Shown: in pieces, positions 6,139-6,444 of the stretch
Numbering within the stretch: the stretch's first letter is position 1
Layout of the letters: the number at the start of each line of letters is the position of its first letter
NCBI GenBank assembly: GCA_002291875.1
Contig: DBAV01000273.1
Location: 1 to 6,444, forward strand
Length of the DNA stretch: 6,444 nt
Direction: 5' to 3'
Source: Hyphomonadaceae bacterium UBA1001
GTDB lineage: Bacteria > Pseudomonadota > Alphaproteobacteria > Caulobacterales > Aquidulcibacteraceae
The notes under the pieces: generated by a model
Told to the model about the DNA's origin: nothing
What the model saw: the letters and a program-made list of their open reading frames with translations, nothing else
Database searches by the model: none
Made by a program: the position numbers and the translations under genes

Positions 6139-6167
6139 GAGGACGATCCCTCATCACCAGGCGCCTC

Positions 6168-6444
6168 ATGACCAGCAGCAACGACATCCGCGCGACCTTC
6201 CTCGGCTATTTCGCGCGCAACGGGCACCAGATCGTGGAGTCGAGCCCGCTCGTCCCGCGCAATGACCCGACGCTGATGTTCGCCAACTCCGGCATGGTGC
6301 AGTTCAAGAACGTCTTCACCGGGCAGGAGAAGCGCGGCTACGCCACCGCCACCACGGCGCAGAAATGCGTGCGCGCGGGCGGCAAGCACAATGACCTCGA
6401 CAATGTGGGCTACACGGCGCGGCACCACACCTTCTTCGAGATGC
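6168..6444 (+). CDS. alaS: Alanyl-tRNA synthetase, N-terminal part (3' end outside window)
   Basis: The first 92 codons of AlaS, the cytoplasmic class II aminoacyl-tRNA synthetase that charges tRNA-Ala. The N terminus (MTSSNDIRATFLGYFARNGH) is followed by strongly conserved segments of the aminoacylation domain: VPRNDPTLMFANSGMVQFK, the block CVRAGGKHNDLDNVGYTARH, and HTFFEM, where the window ends. These carry the conserved arginine and lysine of the ATP/alanine-binding region (CVRAGGK). The start is ATG 6168, with AGG (6159-6161) 6 nt upstream and the protein beginning exactly as in other AlaS sequences. It is transcribed away from the binding-protein genes. It is the customary downstream neighbour of recA in alphaproteobacteria, here displaced by the intervening block. 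Confidence 0.97.
   Translation, partial: MTSSNDIRATFLGYFARNGHQIVESSPLVPRNDPTLMFANSGMVQFKNVFTGQEKRGYATATTAQKCVRAGGKHNDLDNVGYTARHHTFFEM

Noticed and set aside
6009..6428. Minus-strand open frame opposite the start of alaS
   Set aside because: It overlaps the unmistakable AlaS N terminus and the palindrome cluster, with no recognisable protein features.

Overview
The window is a very G+C-rich (about 70% by eye), densely packed piece of what looks like an alphaproteobacterial chromosome, most plausibly Acetobacteraceae (Roseomonas-like). This rests on the RecA and AlaS protein sequences, the recA/alaS pairing, the GC-saturated third codon positions and the presence of Bug-type solute-binding proteins. 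Taxonomy is inference; no database was consulted.

The left edge holds the 3' end of recA (to 403) and the right edge the 5' end of alaS (from 6168). These two housekeeping genes are commonly adjacent in alphaproteobacteria. Here about 5.8 kb of accessory genes separates them.

The insert has two opposed blocks. The plus-strand block (518-3924) is a tightly coupled four-gene operon: a permuted papain-like (NlpC/P60, YiiX/C92-type) cysteine hydrolase; an AMI1-like amidase-signature enzyme; a small AtzH/HpxZ-like (DUF3225) protein; and a DUF917 (S-methyl-thiohydantoin desulfurase family) protein. The amidase reading frame is broken by one in-frame TGA exactly where the family has a conserved Trp (GNPDW), between its catalytic Lys and two catalytic Ser residues. 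The rest of the frame looks undamaged, so this is a very young pseudogene, a polymorphism or a sequencing error. The minus-strand block (6006-3911) encodes two tandem Bug/TctC periplasmic solute-binding proteins with signal peptides and no TctA/TctB membrane partners in view. The two blocks converge and overlap tail to tail by 14 nt.

Taken together, the block reads as a small-molecule uptake and amide/ureide/hydantoin-type degradation module: binding proteins capture an organic anion or amide in the periplasm, and amidase, AtzH-like and DUF917 proteins process it in the cytoplasm. The substrate cannot be read from the sequence. With the amidase interrupted, the pathway may be off in this strain.

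The three intergenic spaces (404-517, 4862-5019, 6007-6167) are rich in perfect GC-rich inverted repeats. The strongest is an 11-bp-stem hairpin at 6020-6044, in a cluster of palindromes between the divergent binding-protein and alaS genes. No tRNA, rRNA, CRISPR array, transposase or integrase was seen.
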